A stretch of DNA of 19,689 nt from Dinochytrium kinnereticum (Eukaryota; Chytridiomycota; Chytridiomycetes; Chytridiales; Chytridiaceae). The first letter of the stretch is position 1; each line of letters starts with the position of its first letter. The position numbers and the translations under genes are program-made. This document shows, one piece after another, positions 1-10,806 of the stretch. The notes beneath the pieces were generated by a model that was not told the DNA's origin, made no database searches, and saw only the letters and a program-made list of their open reading frames with translations. The stretch covers positions 2,959 to 22,647 of the forward strand of contig JADGJT010000359.1 in NCBI GenBank assembly GCA_027604005.1, written 5' to 3'.

Positions 1-1583
1 AGATATTTTGAGCTTTCACTTTCGTTTTTTCCTGGTTTTGTTGTCGTTGCTTGTTTTTTTGTTGTTTTTTTTGTTAAAAAACATCACCACGACGACCACC
101 AAAACCCATACTCCCACGCGGGGGAAAACAAAAAAACAAAAACAACAACAAAAAACTCATCACACGCTTTTAAGGCATCAACCCTCCTGACCCGAATCGG
201 TACTTTAAGCTTGAGACGGTGAGGATGGTTGTCCCGAACGAGGTTGCCAGGGATTTGTTTTGGGACCTGCAGGTGTTGATTCAGATTGCTGAGGTGAGGG
301 AAAGGGAAAGGGGAGTGTGTGTGTTTGTTTTTTTTTTTGTATTTTTTTTTATTTGTTGTTTGTTGTTTGCTTTTTTTTTTCTTACTTTTTGGGTTGGGGA
401 GGTGGGGGGCGTTGGTTTGACGGTGTTTCTTCTCTTTTTTTCTTTTTTCCCCGCATGGCATTGGGTTGCGAAGGGTGTGTGGGGGGATGCGGTGTGGAAG
501 TGAGGGTGGTTTCAAGGCTTCCTTTTTATTATCATTATTATAACTATTTTTTTGTTGTTGATGATCATGCTGTTGTCCCCCCTTTTTTTATTTCAAACTA
601 ATTTTCTTTACCTTGTTTTCGTTTTCCGTTTATTTATTTTATTTTTATAATGTTTTTCTTCTATTTTTAGGAGGTTTCTGAGGAGAGTCAGATTTCTGGG
701 GACGCGCTTTACGCTGCAAACGCGGTTGTGAATGCTTTCAGGAGGGATGGTGGGGAGGAGGTTGTTCAGGGGTGAGGTTTTTTTTTATTGTTAATTTTTT
801 TGTTTGTTTGTTTTTTGTTCTTCTATCCCATCTTATGCCCTCCAACCTCTTTTTCATTAAAATCAGGTCACTTCTTGAATGCCGAAAGATTGTAAACGAC
901 TTCTTTGCCCGACACGCCAAAACCGGGGAAGGCATTCACAAGATCACGGCCATTGGTGAGTGTTTTTTTTAGGGTTTTCGAGTTTTAGAGGGGTCTTGTT
1001 TTCTTTTCTTTTTCTTTTCTCTCTTTTCTGGGGTTTCGTGAGATTGTCGGGGTGCGTGTTGGTTTCTAGTGGAGGTTTTTGGCAGCGTTACGAACTTTCA
1101 CCAACTTCCTTGCAAGCTGACCCTTGACTCGGAGGATTTCCTTCCGCCCTATCACCAATCCACCAAAATCTAACTCATCCCTTTAAAACCTTCCTCCATT
1201 CTCATGACACAGGAAACTGCCACATCGACACCGGTAACCCCCTCCCATCCCACAACCCCTCTCCAACCTAACCAACCCCCCCCCCCCCCCTCCTTATTCC
1301 GTAAACCCCCCAAAGCCTGGCTCTGGCCCTTTGCTGAAACGCGACGCAAGTCAGGCCGATCGTGGACCCGACAGCTTCAGTACATGAAGAGCCACCCGAC
1401 CTTTACGTTCACGGCGAGCCAGGCTCAGCAGTTTGAGTGGGTTGAGGAGGATTACCCGGACTTGTTTGAGGAGATGAGGAGGATGTGTTTGGAGGGGAGG
1501 TTCTTGCCTGTTGGTGGGACTTGGGTTGAGATGGATTGTAATTTGGGGGGGGGGGAGTCGGTTTGTAGGCAGTTTTTGTTTGG
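1..1583 (+). pseudogene. alpha-mannosidase (GH38, Ams1/MAN2C1-like), partial N-terminal half
   Basis: The 5' end lies outside the window. Supported exons are 175-293, 671-771, 867-955, 1213-1233 and 1316-1583 (about 199 aa); all joins keep phase. Family landmarks appear in order: MVVPNEVARDLFWDLQVL, SLLECRKIVNDFF, then AIGNCHIDTAWLWPFAET, assembled across two splice sites. HID supplies zinc ligands of GH38 enzymes. Next come SQAQQFEWV and GGTWVEMDCN, whose Asp corresponds to the catalytic nucleophile, and finally CRQFLFG. Enzymes of this class trim alpha-mannosyl residues in the vacuole or cytosol. Family members run to about 1000 aa, but here homology stops at 1583: the remaining catalytic part and C-terminal domains are absent, and the only downstream acceptor (1856) leads into an unrelated frame with an early stop at 1911-1913. 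It is either a broken or chimeric gene or an assembly join. Family identity is near certain; pseudogene status is inferred. Confidence 0.85.
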
Positions 1584-1855
1584 GTGAGTGGTTTTTGTTG
1601 TTTTTGTTTTTTTTTTGTTTTTTTTTTGTGTTTTTTGTTTTGTTTTGTTGTTTTTTTTTTGTTTTTGTTTTTTTTTGTTTGTTTGGTCCTTTTGCTTGTG
1701 TGGTTGTTTTTTTGTTTTTTTTTTGTTGGCGTTCCGCTATCACTCGCTATGGTTTATTTTCTTTGTCTTTCTCCATTCTTTTTCTAACTCATCGTGTTTT
1801 CCTTTCCGACTCTTTTTGCATGGGTGATCATTTATGTTATTTTTTTTTTCCCTAG

Positions 1856-2107
1856 ACGTTCATCTCGACACGACCCATCTCCTTCCCTGTTGAAACAGGG
1901 TCTGAGTCTGTGACTCGCACGACTGGTTTGCCGACTTCAACTTCTCTCTCTGGCTCCGTCTCTCTTACCTCGATTACTTCAGTTGTTTCGACCACGGGCG
2001 GGGTTTCGACCACCGCCAGTCGTACCCCGTCTGGTGCTGAGGGTGGGTCGGGTGGTGGTGTTGCGGCGGTGGTGCTGGCGGTTGCGGTTGCGGGTTTGTT
2101 GGGTTGA
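1856..2107 (+). CDS. orphan terminal exon: Ser/Thr-rich, GPI-anchor-like C-terminus
   Basis: The frame opens exactly after a TTTCCCTAG acceptor (1853-1855 is TAG in this frame) and runs 83 codons to TGA at 2105-2107. It begins TFISTRPISFPVETG, continues with a Ser/Thr/Gly-rich stretch (SLTSITSVVSTT and similar) and a Gly/Ser/Ala linker that could hold an omega site, and ends in a hydrophobic tail, AAVVLAVAVAGLLG. That layout fits a GPI-anchored fungal surface protein. Nothing in it resembles any part of GH38 mannosidases. The mannosidase exon before it ends in phase 2, whereas this exon needs a phase-0 donor, so the two cannot be joined in frame. It was probably the last exon of another secreted-protein gene. 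The parent protein cannot be identified from 83 residues. Confidence 0.5.
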   Translation, partial: TFISTRPISFPVETGSESVTRTTGLPTSTSLSGSVSLTSITSVVSTTGGVSTTASRTPSGAEGGSGGGVAAVVLAVAVAGLLG

Positions 2108-2474
2108 TGATGTGGTGTTGTGGGGCACGTTTGGTTCTTTGCTGTTATCGTGCAGCGTCTCGTGTTTTAACTTTGGAAATCTCGTCAAGCCTCAAGACAC
2201 AAATCCTGATCTCATCTTTACCTAAACATTTACTATTACGCCAAACATTTATCAAATAAAGGCATGTGTTGGGGTCCAGTCGTTATTTGAGGAAGAATAT
2301 TAGCCGAACTCCCAGCTCTAACATCCTCCCATGCAAATCGTAAATCTCAACGTTGATCTCAACTGCCGACTTCCGTTTCTGGTAATGAAAGTGAGCAGAC
2401 TCTTTCGCCTTCAGTAGGGGCAAGGAGAGTGCTGTTACGTGCTATTTCAAAAACTTTGTTCATTCGACCTCGTC
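2108..2474. other. intergenic: 3' UTR of the tail exon and promoter of the ABCG gene
   Basis: No coding potential on either strand. The left part holds the AATAAA at 2255. The right part, about 210 nt, must contain the ABC transporter promoter and leader. I see no clear TATA box. Confidence 0.5.
2255..2260 (+). terminator. poly(A) signal AATAAA after the orphan tail exon
   Basis: A canonical AATAAA lies about 150 nt after the stop at 2107. It suggests the tail exon keeps, or once had, a normal 3' end. Confidence 0.5.
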
Positions 2475-5400
2475 ATGAGCACTAATTTGAGATCTGGGGA
2501 GGGAGATGCGGATGTTAAGGGTGGTGCGGATGTTAAGGCGTTAGAGGTGGGAGAGGTGGAGGATGGGTTCATGAAGGAGTCAAGAGGGGATTTGGATGCT
2601 TCAAATGCTTGTCAGATTGTTTTTAGGAATCTTTGTTATTCCATTAATATTGCTGGTGTGGAGGGGAAGAAGAAGGTGGGTGTGATTTTGTTTCTTGTTC
2701 TGTTGGTTTTGGTGGTATTGTAGAAGGAGTAACTTTTGGGCTAACTGATGGTTGTTTTTTTGTTATTTTTTGTTTGTTATCGCTTTTTGGGGGGGGTGGG
2801 CTTTAAGGTTGTAAAGGAGAAACCTATATTGAAAGTAAGTTGGTCGGATCAGCTTCATGTTAGAATGTACAAACTCACGCGCATCTATATCGCTTTTCAA
2901 CTTTTTAGAATATCTCTGGTGTAAGTCACAAGACCGTCCTCCTTCCTCTTTCTTTCTCAAGCACATGAAATAACCACGCCTTTAAATAGATGTTCCGTCC
3001 GGGCCGTTTCACAGCCATCATGGGAGCCAGTGGGGCTGGCAAAACGTCTTTTTTAAACGTTATTGGTAAGTTGTGGGAGGGTTTTTTTTGAAGGTTTTTC
3101 TGAGGCGTGGCTTGATTGTTGTTGTTTTTTTAGCGGGTGAGGCACGTTTGGGGCAGGTTTCTGGAGATATTCTTGTGAACGGAACACCGATTGTTGGCAG
3201 CAGGATGAAGCAGATTTCTGGGTGAGGGGTTGCTTGCCTGCTTGATTCTGAAAAACGAGGCTGATTGTAATCCCTTTTCTTGATGTGTAGATTTGTTTTT
3301 CAGGTGTTTAGTGTTTTCATTGTTGCTTAGCGTTTGTTTGTTTTTTTTATGTTATTATTGATTAAGTAGAATGATTACTTATTTGGATAAAGGATGATGT
3401 TATTTTAGGCACGATGACGGTTCGAGAAGGTGACTCACAAAGGTTTACTAGCTGCTAATGATTTGATCAGCTATATCTATGTCTGCGACCCTTCGGCTTC
3501 CAAAATCTATTTCACCAGAGGAAAAGAAGGAAAGAGTTGAAGCCATTATCAAGGATTTAAACCTTACTAAATGCGCTGATACCATCATCGGAGATGCACA
3601 TATCAAGGGGGTTTCAGGAGGTGAACGGAAGAGATGTGCTATGGCCATGGTTTGTTGTGTTGTTTTTTTCGGTTGGTTTCAATGTCGGGGGTTTTTTAAC
3701 TGGAGTACTGTGCAGGAAATGGTTACGAACCCGAAAGTCTTGTTCCTTGATGAACCAACATCCGTAAGCACCCTTTTCTGCGTGTAAAACGCTGATCCTT
3801 TGGCTAGGGGCTGGACACTTTCACCGCCTTCAGTGTCATCCACACCCTCCGTGGCTTAGCTCACCGCAAAAACCAAACTTATATCGCAACAATCCACCAA
3901 CCTTCCAGCCAACTCTTCCGTCTCTTTGACGATCTTCTCCTGCTCTCAGAAGGCCGAGTCATGTACTACGGGAAAACACAAGACGCCGTTCCCTACTTTT
4001 CTCAACACCATTTCTCTTGCCCTGTGAGATCAAACCCTGCCGATTACTTTTTCTATCATATATTGAATAATCAGGATGGCGTTGCTATGCCCTCCACCGA
4101 TAAATCCAGCACTTCGGTTGTTGCGGTTGTGGATGAGTCCAATAGTGAGAGGATTGTGAGGATGTTGGAGGTTTGGGAGGGGAGTAAGGAGAATGGAGTT
4201 GTTTTGGAGAGGATTAACGCGCCGATCAGTGGTGGACTTCCACAAGGGTCTGAGAGGTATAGGGCTCCGCTTTTTACTCAGGTGGGAGGTGAATGGATGG
4301 CATTTTCGATTCATGCTAACCGTTTGTTGTTTTTTTTCTTCTTTCTTGTATGGATTTGGGATTGTGGTAGTTTGAGTTTTTGTTCAACCGGGAGAGCAAA
4401 TATGCTTTTCGTGATCCTTTGGTGCTTCAGTCAAGATTGGTTCAAACCGTGTTCTTGTCGCTTATCGTTGGGTTGTTGTACTTGAATAACACAAAACTTG
4501 CTCAGAACGCCATGGGTGTTCTGTTCTTTATCAGTGTTGTGAATGTATGGTGATTGGTTGTTTTTCTTGCTTGTTTATTGGTCTTTAACACTCTTTTCTG
4601 TTACCAGGTTATGCTTTCGTCGCAGGTGAGTTAGTTTTCTGAGGTCTATGATAGGAAAGCTCATTTTTTTAATTCCAATTTGATTTAGGCTCATCTTACT
4701 GCTTTTGGGAAGCAGAAGGCGGTATTTACAAGGGAGCATGGGGCAGGTATATATTTCCAACACCATATATCTTCACATCATTTTCATATTTTGTTTTTGT
4801 TACTTACCAGAAATAACTTTTTTTCCCCCCAAAGGCTACTATAGTCTCCCAGCCTTCTTCATGAGCAAAATCCTTGTCGAGATGCCCATGCAAATCATGT
4901 TCCCATGGTGAATTCGCCTTCCGGTGCTTTTTCATTTCTTATAGTTTAACCGATAATCAATCTCTTTAGGATTCAGATCACGATTGTGTACTGGATGGCG
5001 GGCCTGGAGGCCAATGTAGGAAAATATTTCATTCTGGTTGGAATCACGATTCTCGCCTCGATATCTGGATTCGCGCTTGGTGTCTGTCTTGCTTGCTCCT
5101 TTTCAAGCCTTCCCATTGCACTTGTTGCGGCGCCGTTGATTTTGCTTCCTTTGATGGTACGAAAAGCCGTTCAATTTATTTCTTTGTTTGTTATATTTTT
5201 TGCTGACCCTGATAATGCCTTTTTTTTCTCTTTTGTGGCTGGTTTGAAGCTTTTTAGCGGTCTTTTTGTCAACACTGCAGCGATCCCTGTTTGGATTCGT
5301 TGGTTGAAATACCTTTCGTAAGTGCCTTTGATTTCAATACATTGCGATCGATATCCTAATGTTCTGTTTAGTCCTATAAAGTATTCATTCGAAGGTTCAT

Positions 5401-5691
5401 TTTTTTTATTGTTCTCCGTCAACTAAACCCAACACCAATAGGTTCTCTCAAGAGCCAAGTGAGGGGAACAAAGGACGGTGATATGCTTATCAACAACCTG
5501 TTTGGGGATGCTGATCTAAGTGTTACAGCCTGCTGCCTTTTGCTAATCGTTATTATCGCTGTTCTTATCACCCTTGCTTATCTTAATCTTTCTTTCCTTG
5601 GTAAGTGCCTCTGATGGATGGTGTTGAAGGCGACTCTATTGACGTGTTGCTAGTTAACAAGACGTCCAAAACCGTTACAAAGAAGACATGA
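2475..5691 (+). CDS. ABCG (White)-family half-transporter, 19 exons, 650 aa
   Basis: Exons: 2475-2675, 2808-2834, 2909-2920, 2990-3065, 3134-3221, 3291-3303, 3393-3429, 3471-3649, 3716-3763, 3808-4281, 4371-4544, 4608-4625, 4689-4746, 4835-4907, 4970-5156, 5250-5317, 5372-5394, 5442-5600, 5654-5691. All joins are GT-AG and in phase, giving 1953 nt. The order is NBD then TMD, the reverse arrangement of ABCG proteins. Walker A GASGAGKTS is at about 92-100, FVFQDD (Q-loop) at 136-141, signature VSGGERKR at 199-206, Walker B VLFLDEPTSGLD at 219-230, and H-loop IHQPSS with H257. The TMD starts at FEFLFNRE (about 386) and carries the typical LFSGLFVNTAAIPVWIRWLK segment. It should work as a dimer that exports lipid or drug-like compounds; the substrate is not predictable. 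The length matches half-transporters. The ATG at 2475 is the only sensible start in frame. The join 5156/5250 is preferred over read-through because it restores the family motif. Confidence 0.93.
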
Positions 5692-5770
5692 ACGTTGGCG
5701 ACGTGAACTATTCAATGTTCCAGTGTTGTTTTGGCTTTGGAGGGCTAGTTTAGCGTGCCTCTCCCCCTTT

Positions 5771-5776
5771 AATAAA
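5771..5776 (+). terminator. poly(A) signal AATAAA after the ABCG gene
   Basis: AATAAA about 80 nt after the ABCG stop and about 97 nt before the NOP4 ATG. Only 181 bp separate the two genes, so the NOP4 promoter must overlap the 3' end of the transporter gene. Confidence 0.55.
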
Positions 5777-5872
5777 CTCGCGTGTTCAATTGCCAGCCAT
5801 CTTCAATTTTTTTGTCAAAGTCCCTTCCTCTCTTGGCTGTCTTGACTTGTCACAGAAAAAAAAAAATCCAGC

Positions 5873-8800
5873 ATGCCCAAAACAGGAAAGAAGGCATCGA
5901 CTGAGGTCGGGGTTGACGAGCCCTCACCGCTTCTGCCAGAGGTCACCGAGGAGCCTGCTTCCGAAGAGATCGTCAGCGCTGATGTCGAGGCAACAGATAC
6001 ACCAGTGAAGAAGAAGGGAAAGGGCAAGGAGAACAAGGAGGCTCATGATGGACGGTCAAAGTCCACCATCTTTGTCAGAGGCATCCCTTTTGAGGCAACT
6101 AGTAGCGAGCTCGAGGCCTTCTTCTCTGAAGTAGGACCTGTCCGATCATGCTTTGTTGTAGCTTCTGCGAATGAGGGTGGAGCTCCTGAAGAGGCAACGG
6201 CTGAGGAGAAGGAGGGGGAGAGGCCAGGGAAAGTGAACAAGGGCTATGGGTTCGTCACTTACGCTGTCGCTGAAGATGCTGAGAGGGCTTTGTCGGAGCT
6301 GAAGGATGCAAAGTTTGGGGGAGGGAGAAAGTTAAAGCTTGAGCTGGCGATGAGGAAGAGCGCAACTAAAGGTTTTTCTATTTGAATTGGTACCTTCCAT
6401 CATCTTACTCTCTATCCTCAGATGAAGTCAAGTCGACAAAGCCACCCGTGGCCCGAAAGAATCCTCACCCTACCGCTGCCCCTAAGGCAATCTATAAGAA
6501 GGCCCCGACGTCAGTTAAGATTATCAACATAAAGAGCGATGTGACCAAGAAGCAGCTCAACCACAAGGTTAAGAAGCTCGGGACAGTCATAGAGCTTACC
6601 TTCCCTGTTGAAAACGATTCGGAGGCGGTTGATGGAAAGTTGGTTGGTAAGTTTATATCACACGGAGCGCTTTGCATTTCTTACACTCTTCCCAGCACAT
6701 GTGCAATTCAGAACATCAGCAGACGCTGAGTATGCTGTGAAGAAGCTTAATGATCACGTCTTTAAGGGCGATAAGATTCAGGCGTCACTTTTGGAAAACG
6801 TTAAGGCCCAGCAGCCTGATCCTGAAAAGGTGAGGACGATGTGGTTGTGGGCCCTGTTAAAATCAATGTGCTAATTGGTTTCGTTTGCTTGATCCAGGAT
6901 GCTCGCAAGTTCCGCCTGATCATTCGAAACCTCTCTTTCCGCTGCGAAACCTCTCACCTTGAAACCGCATTCAAAGCCTTCGGGACTGTGAAGGAGGTGG
7001 TCATTCCCGTTAAGCCTGATGGGAAGAAGCGCGGCTTTGGTTTTGTTCAAATGTCTTCGATGGAGGAGGCTGAGAAGGCCATGGCTGGGATGAATGAGAA
7101 GGAGATCCAGGGACGAGAGATTGCGGTTGATTGGTCTCTGCCCAAGTCTGTTTATGAGCAGTCAAAGGAGGTTGACGCTTTGTTTGATCAGAATGCTGAA
7201 GTCGGGGACGAGAGCAAAGACACCAAGAAAAGCTCTGAGAGCGTGTCGGAAGGTGAAGATGCGGAAGGTGTCACGGACGGCATGGATGTTGATGAGGATG
7301 AAGGGGAGGAGGACCAGTCTGCCGAAAACGACGATGACGAGGAAGAGGCGGATGAGGAAGACGATGGCCATGGAGTGCATGATGGCGATTCGGAATCTGA
7401 TGACGGCGATGATGATGAGTCTGGCGAGGAGGATGAAGATGATGATGGAGTGAAGGTTACCTTTGAGAAGGGTGAGGATGGTGATGGCGTGTTAAAACAG
7501 GATAAGCCTAAGAAGCCCCTTATGGATACCTCCGATATTGAGAAGCATTGCACTATTTTCATAAGAAATCTTCCGTTCGAAACGACTGAGGAGGAGCTGA
7601 AAGAGAGGTGAGCAAGTTATCTGGCTCGTCCATATGCTTATCTTTACTTTCATACCTTCCGGCATAGGTTTTCGACGTTTGGCGAGCTTAAGTATGCCCT
7701 TGTCACAAAAGATCCCGTCACTGGCCGTTCGAGGGGAACTGCTTTTGTGAACTTTAAGGAAGCTGACGATGCCCAAAAGTGCATGGTCGAGTTCAAGGCT
7801 GCAGAGAAATCTGGTCTCTTCCTTGATGGTGCTGCTCAAGCCGAGATTGACAAGAAAAAGAAACGAGCGAAGGGACAGGATAGCAAGTCGATCCTTGTTC
7901 CTGAACCTGCAATGAGTGCATCTCCCTTCGTGATGGGCGGGCGATTCCTCAACCTCACCTTTGCGGTGAAGCGAGACGATGCTGCCAAGTTCATGGAGGA
8001 GAACACTGTCAAGCGAAGGGCTAACGACCGCCGAAACATGTACCTGCTGAAGGAAGGAGCGATCTTTGCGAAGTCCGATGCTGCCATCGGTGTTAACCCT
8101 GCTGAGTTGGAGAAACGCCAGAAAAGCTTCACAGAGAGGAGACGTTTGCTTGAGAGTAACCCGAACCTGTTTATCTCAAAGACACGTTTGAGTGTTCGTA
8201 ACTTGGGACCAAAGGTGACCGATGCTGGTCTTAAGCGTGTTGCCATTCTTGCCGTCAAACGATTTTGGGATGAGGTATCGGAGGGAACCAGGAAGGGTCT
8301 TGAGAAGGAGGTTATCGATGAGGAGATTGAGGAGGGTCACGAGAAGCCAAGCTCTACAAGGCAAATCAAGCTGACACAGGTTCGTATTTTTCCTTGTCCC
8401 CTTTCTCACGTTCACTGTGCATAAAATTAACCCTCATTTACTTATCTCCTTCTTAAATTTACAGGTCAAGCTTATGAAGGACAAGGAAAACCTCGACGCG
8501 AAGACCAAAAAACCCCAATCGAAAGGTTTTGGTTTCATCGAGTTCGGTTCTCATGCTGACGCTCTTACCTGTCTTCGATGGCTCAACAACAACCCTCTCG
8601 GCTTTGACGCCGACGGGCGACCCCTCAGCGGAGAAGAGGTCAAGGAAGCCATTAAGGAGGCTTCAAAGGGCGGCGAAGAGCTCACCTTTAAGAAGAGCCA
8701 GAGACGACCCATTGTTGAATTCGCCATTGAGAACCGTCTTATCCTGAAGCAAAAGGCTGAACGACAACTTCGGGATAAGCAGAGGAAAGAGGAGGAGGCG

Positions 8801-9760
8801 GCAGAGAAGGGTGAGGATGGTGAGGAGACTGAGAAGAGGAAGAGGAAGCCTCGAAAGGATCGGAGGAAGAGTGCGGCTGATCGTGAGGGTCAGGAAGCTC
8901 CTGAGGGTGTTGAAGGGGCCGGCGCTAAGCCCAAGCCCGCATGGAACGATAAGAAGAAGGTTGATCAGGCTAAGAAGGGAGACGCTAGCCCTGCTGCCAA
9001 CGGAAAGAAGAAGGGCGGGGCTGATCAAGACAAGAAGGGAGACGCCAGCCCTGCTGCCAACGGCAAGCGAAAGGCCGAAGCTGTCCCTGCAGCTGCCCCT
9101 ACCGAAGAGAGTCAGGGCTCTCGCAAGAAGCAGAAGAAGGGTAAGAAGGATGGTCATGACGAGGACGGGGATGCTGCCATGAGTATGGACCTCGAGGGAA
9201 CAATGGAGAAGCTCATGGCCCTTCTTGAGAAAGACGAGTACAAGAACGACGTCCGACCTTTAGACAAGTCACCCGATCCCATTGAAAAGACGAAACCATC
9301 TCCTTCTCCCAAACCCCAAGCTCAAAAGGGCAAGCAAACCCCTCCCTCCCCCGCATCAGCTGCACCACAAAAAGGAAAACCCACCTCCCAAACTCCCGCA
9401 AAACAATCCCACCCAACCCCCGCAGCGTCAGCCGCAAAAGCGACCCCATCAGCTCAGTCCAAGAACGACAAGAAGAGGAAGGCTGTGGCGGAACCACCGA
9501 CGCCGACCCCTGCTAAGAGGAAGGCAAATGAGGCCACCACACCCCCTGCGACGACGGGGAAGAAGGTGAAGGAGCAGAAACCTCTCACTAAGGCTGAGAA
9601 GAGGGATGAGAAGGATGAGGCAGATTTTGTGAATATGTTGAAGAAGTATGGGAAGGGTTTCTTTGGGGGATCTGATAAGGAGGGAGAGAAGACGAAGAAG
9701 AAGGTTGGGGAGGTGACGGGTGGGGAGGCGGCGTCATTCAAGAAGTGGTATACGGAATGA
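5873..9760 (+). CDS. NOP4: NOP4/RBM28-type nucleolar RNA-binding protein, 60S ribosome biogenesis, 1191 aa
   Basis: Six exons: 5873-6371, 6422-6646, 6696-6829, 6898-7607, 7668-8379, 8465-9760; all GT-AG, in phase, 3576 nt. RRM1 is at about 64-160 (RNP2 IFVRGI, RNP1 KGYGFVTY). A divergent RRM2 is at about 197-275 and RRM3 at 291-365 (LIIRNLSF, KRGFGFVQM). An Asp/Glu-rich linker spans about 404-476. RRM4 is at about 503-590 (TIFIRNLPF, GTAFVNF), and a final RRM at about 694-800 starts with NLFISKTRLSVRNLG and has a long insertion before KGFGFIEF. The segment ERRRLLESNPNLFISKTRLS is diagnostic for Nop4/RBM28. The family acts in the nucleolus on pre-60S particles. After the last RRM lies an unusually long Lys/Ala/Pro-rich tail (about 830-1191) with an internal 60-bp duplication. 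Yeast Nop4 and human RBM28 are about 700-760 aa, so this protein is clearly longer. The start context is AGCATGC. Confidence 0.9.
8961..9070 (+). repeat. 60-bp direct duplication in the NOP4 tail
   Basis: Two adjacent near-identical 60-bp units, the second offset from the first by exactly 60 bp. Each encodes a 20-aa unit around KKGDASPAANGK. Mismatches are few, so the duplication is fairly recent and kept the frame. Confidence 0.85.
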
Positions 9761-10806
9761 AGGGTTTTTTAGTGGCCCTTCCTTTTTCTCGCATGATTCT
9801 TTTGTTTTGCTTATTTTGGTATTCGGACTTCAGTGCTTTCTTGGTCCACTTCTTTTTGTGATGGTTTAAAATAAAATAATGGCATTGACATTATTATTAT
9901 TGCATGTTGCCGTTTCTCTCAATTTTCGTGAGGCTGCTGTCTATTCTGGGAGAGGACAGTGTTTCCCTTCATATATCTACCAACTGGAAAAAAAACCAAC
10001 ACACTGATGAAACAGCAAAAGGCCTCATCTCACCCTTATCACCATATGACGTCCTATTTCAATTTTTTTTCTTTCTCATTTCTTCACAACGAAAAAAAAA
10101 ACAAACGAACATAACATAAAAAAAAAAACAAATTGTAAGCGACGCATGCTACCTTTACCGAAAGAAAAAAAAGATGACAGAAGAGAGAACAAGTAAAATG
10201 CAAGACAACCGCCCCACCCCCGCATAAAACAAAAAATGCTCCCTTAATAATAAACAAGTGAACAAAAGTGAAATGTGGGGGCCAACAAAAAAAAAAAATA
10301 GTAAAGGAAATAGTGAGGGGGGTAAAACAGTCACAACAACAACAACAACTAAAAAAAAAAACAAAAAAAATAAGAGAGGCCCAAAACAAAAAAAAAAATA
10401 AAAAAATTATCAAAAGCAAAAGAATACCGCAAAAATGTAGCAAAAAAAAAAGGGTAAACAGAATAATTATAACTAAAGAAAGCAAAAAGGAAAAGCTCAA
10501 GTGACCAAAAAAACTTTTAATGTTAAGAAGAAGTGTGTATATTCCATCCACCAGCCCCCAACCTAAAGAGTAGAAAAAGAAAAGAACGAAAGCAAAAAAA
10601 AAAAGAAAAAAGAAAAAGTGCTTTCCTCAAACCAGCATATGAGAAAAGGAGAAAAGAAGAAAGAGAACAATCAATTAACGTAATTCTCACACCCCCAACC
10701 AAAATAGAAGAGAAATTAAAAAAAAAGATTAAGCAATCAAGTCTATTCCCGAATCAAAAAAAGAACACTGCAAAACAAAACAACTTCATTCAGCCAGTCT
10801 TTTTTG
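9761..10806. other. convergent intergenic region between NOP4 and SEC61, A-rich
   Basis: The two genes converge here. From about 9980 to 10800 the + strand is very A-rich, with repeated runs of 8-12 A and CAACAACAA stretches. Open frames in it code only for Lys/Asn runs, or Phe/Leu runs on the other strand, and are not genes. T-richness on the - strand matches the other noncoding - strand transcript regions, so most of it is probably SEC61 3' UTR and downstream DNA. I found no AATAAA for SEC61; a weak ATTAAA sits on the - strand at 10516-10521. Confidence 0.5.
9868..9881 (+). terminator. likely NOP4 poly(A) signal (AAAATAAAATAATG)
   Basis: An AATAAA-containing A/T run about 110 nt after the NOP4 stop at 9760. 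Placement is normal for a fungal poly(A) signal. Confidence 0.55.

Noticed and set aside
1276..1290. Run of 15 C as a frameshift site
   Set aside because: It lies within the intron 1234-1315, so it does not affect the coding frame.
1588..1827. Open frames full of Phe, Cys and Val that look like membrane proteins
   Set aside because: They are translations of the poly-T intron; no natural start, domain or codon pattern.
5157..5249. Read-through of the ABCG intron (frame stays open)
   Set aside because: It would insert 31 residues into a strongly conserved TMD segment; GT-AG splicing restores the LPLMLFSGLFVN family pattern.
7188..7562. Ser/Pro-rich - strand frame inside NOP4
   Set aside because: Mirror of the Asp/Glu-rich linker of NOP4; the + strand frame has clear RRMs on both sides.
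8663..9157. Leu-rich 164-codon - strand frame
   Set aside because: Antisense shadow of the Lys/Glu-rich NOP4 tail.
10084..10551. 155-codon hydrophobic frame on the - strand
   Set aside because: Made by poly-A/poly-T low-complexity DNA in the region between convergent genes; same type at 14436-14812.
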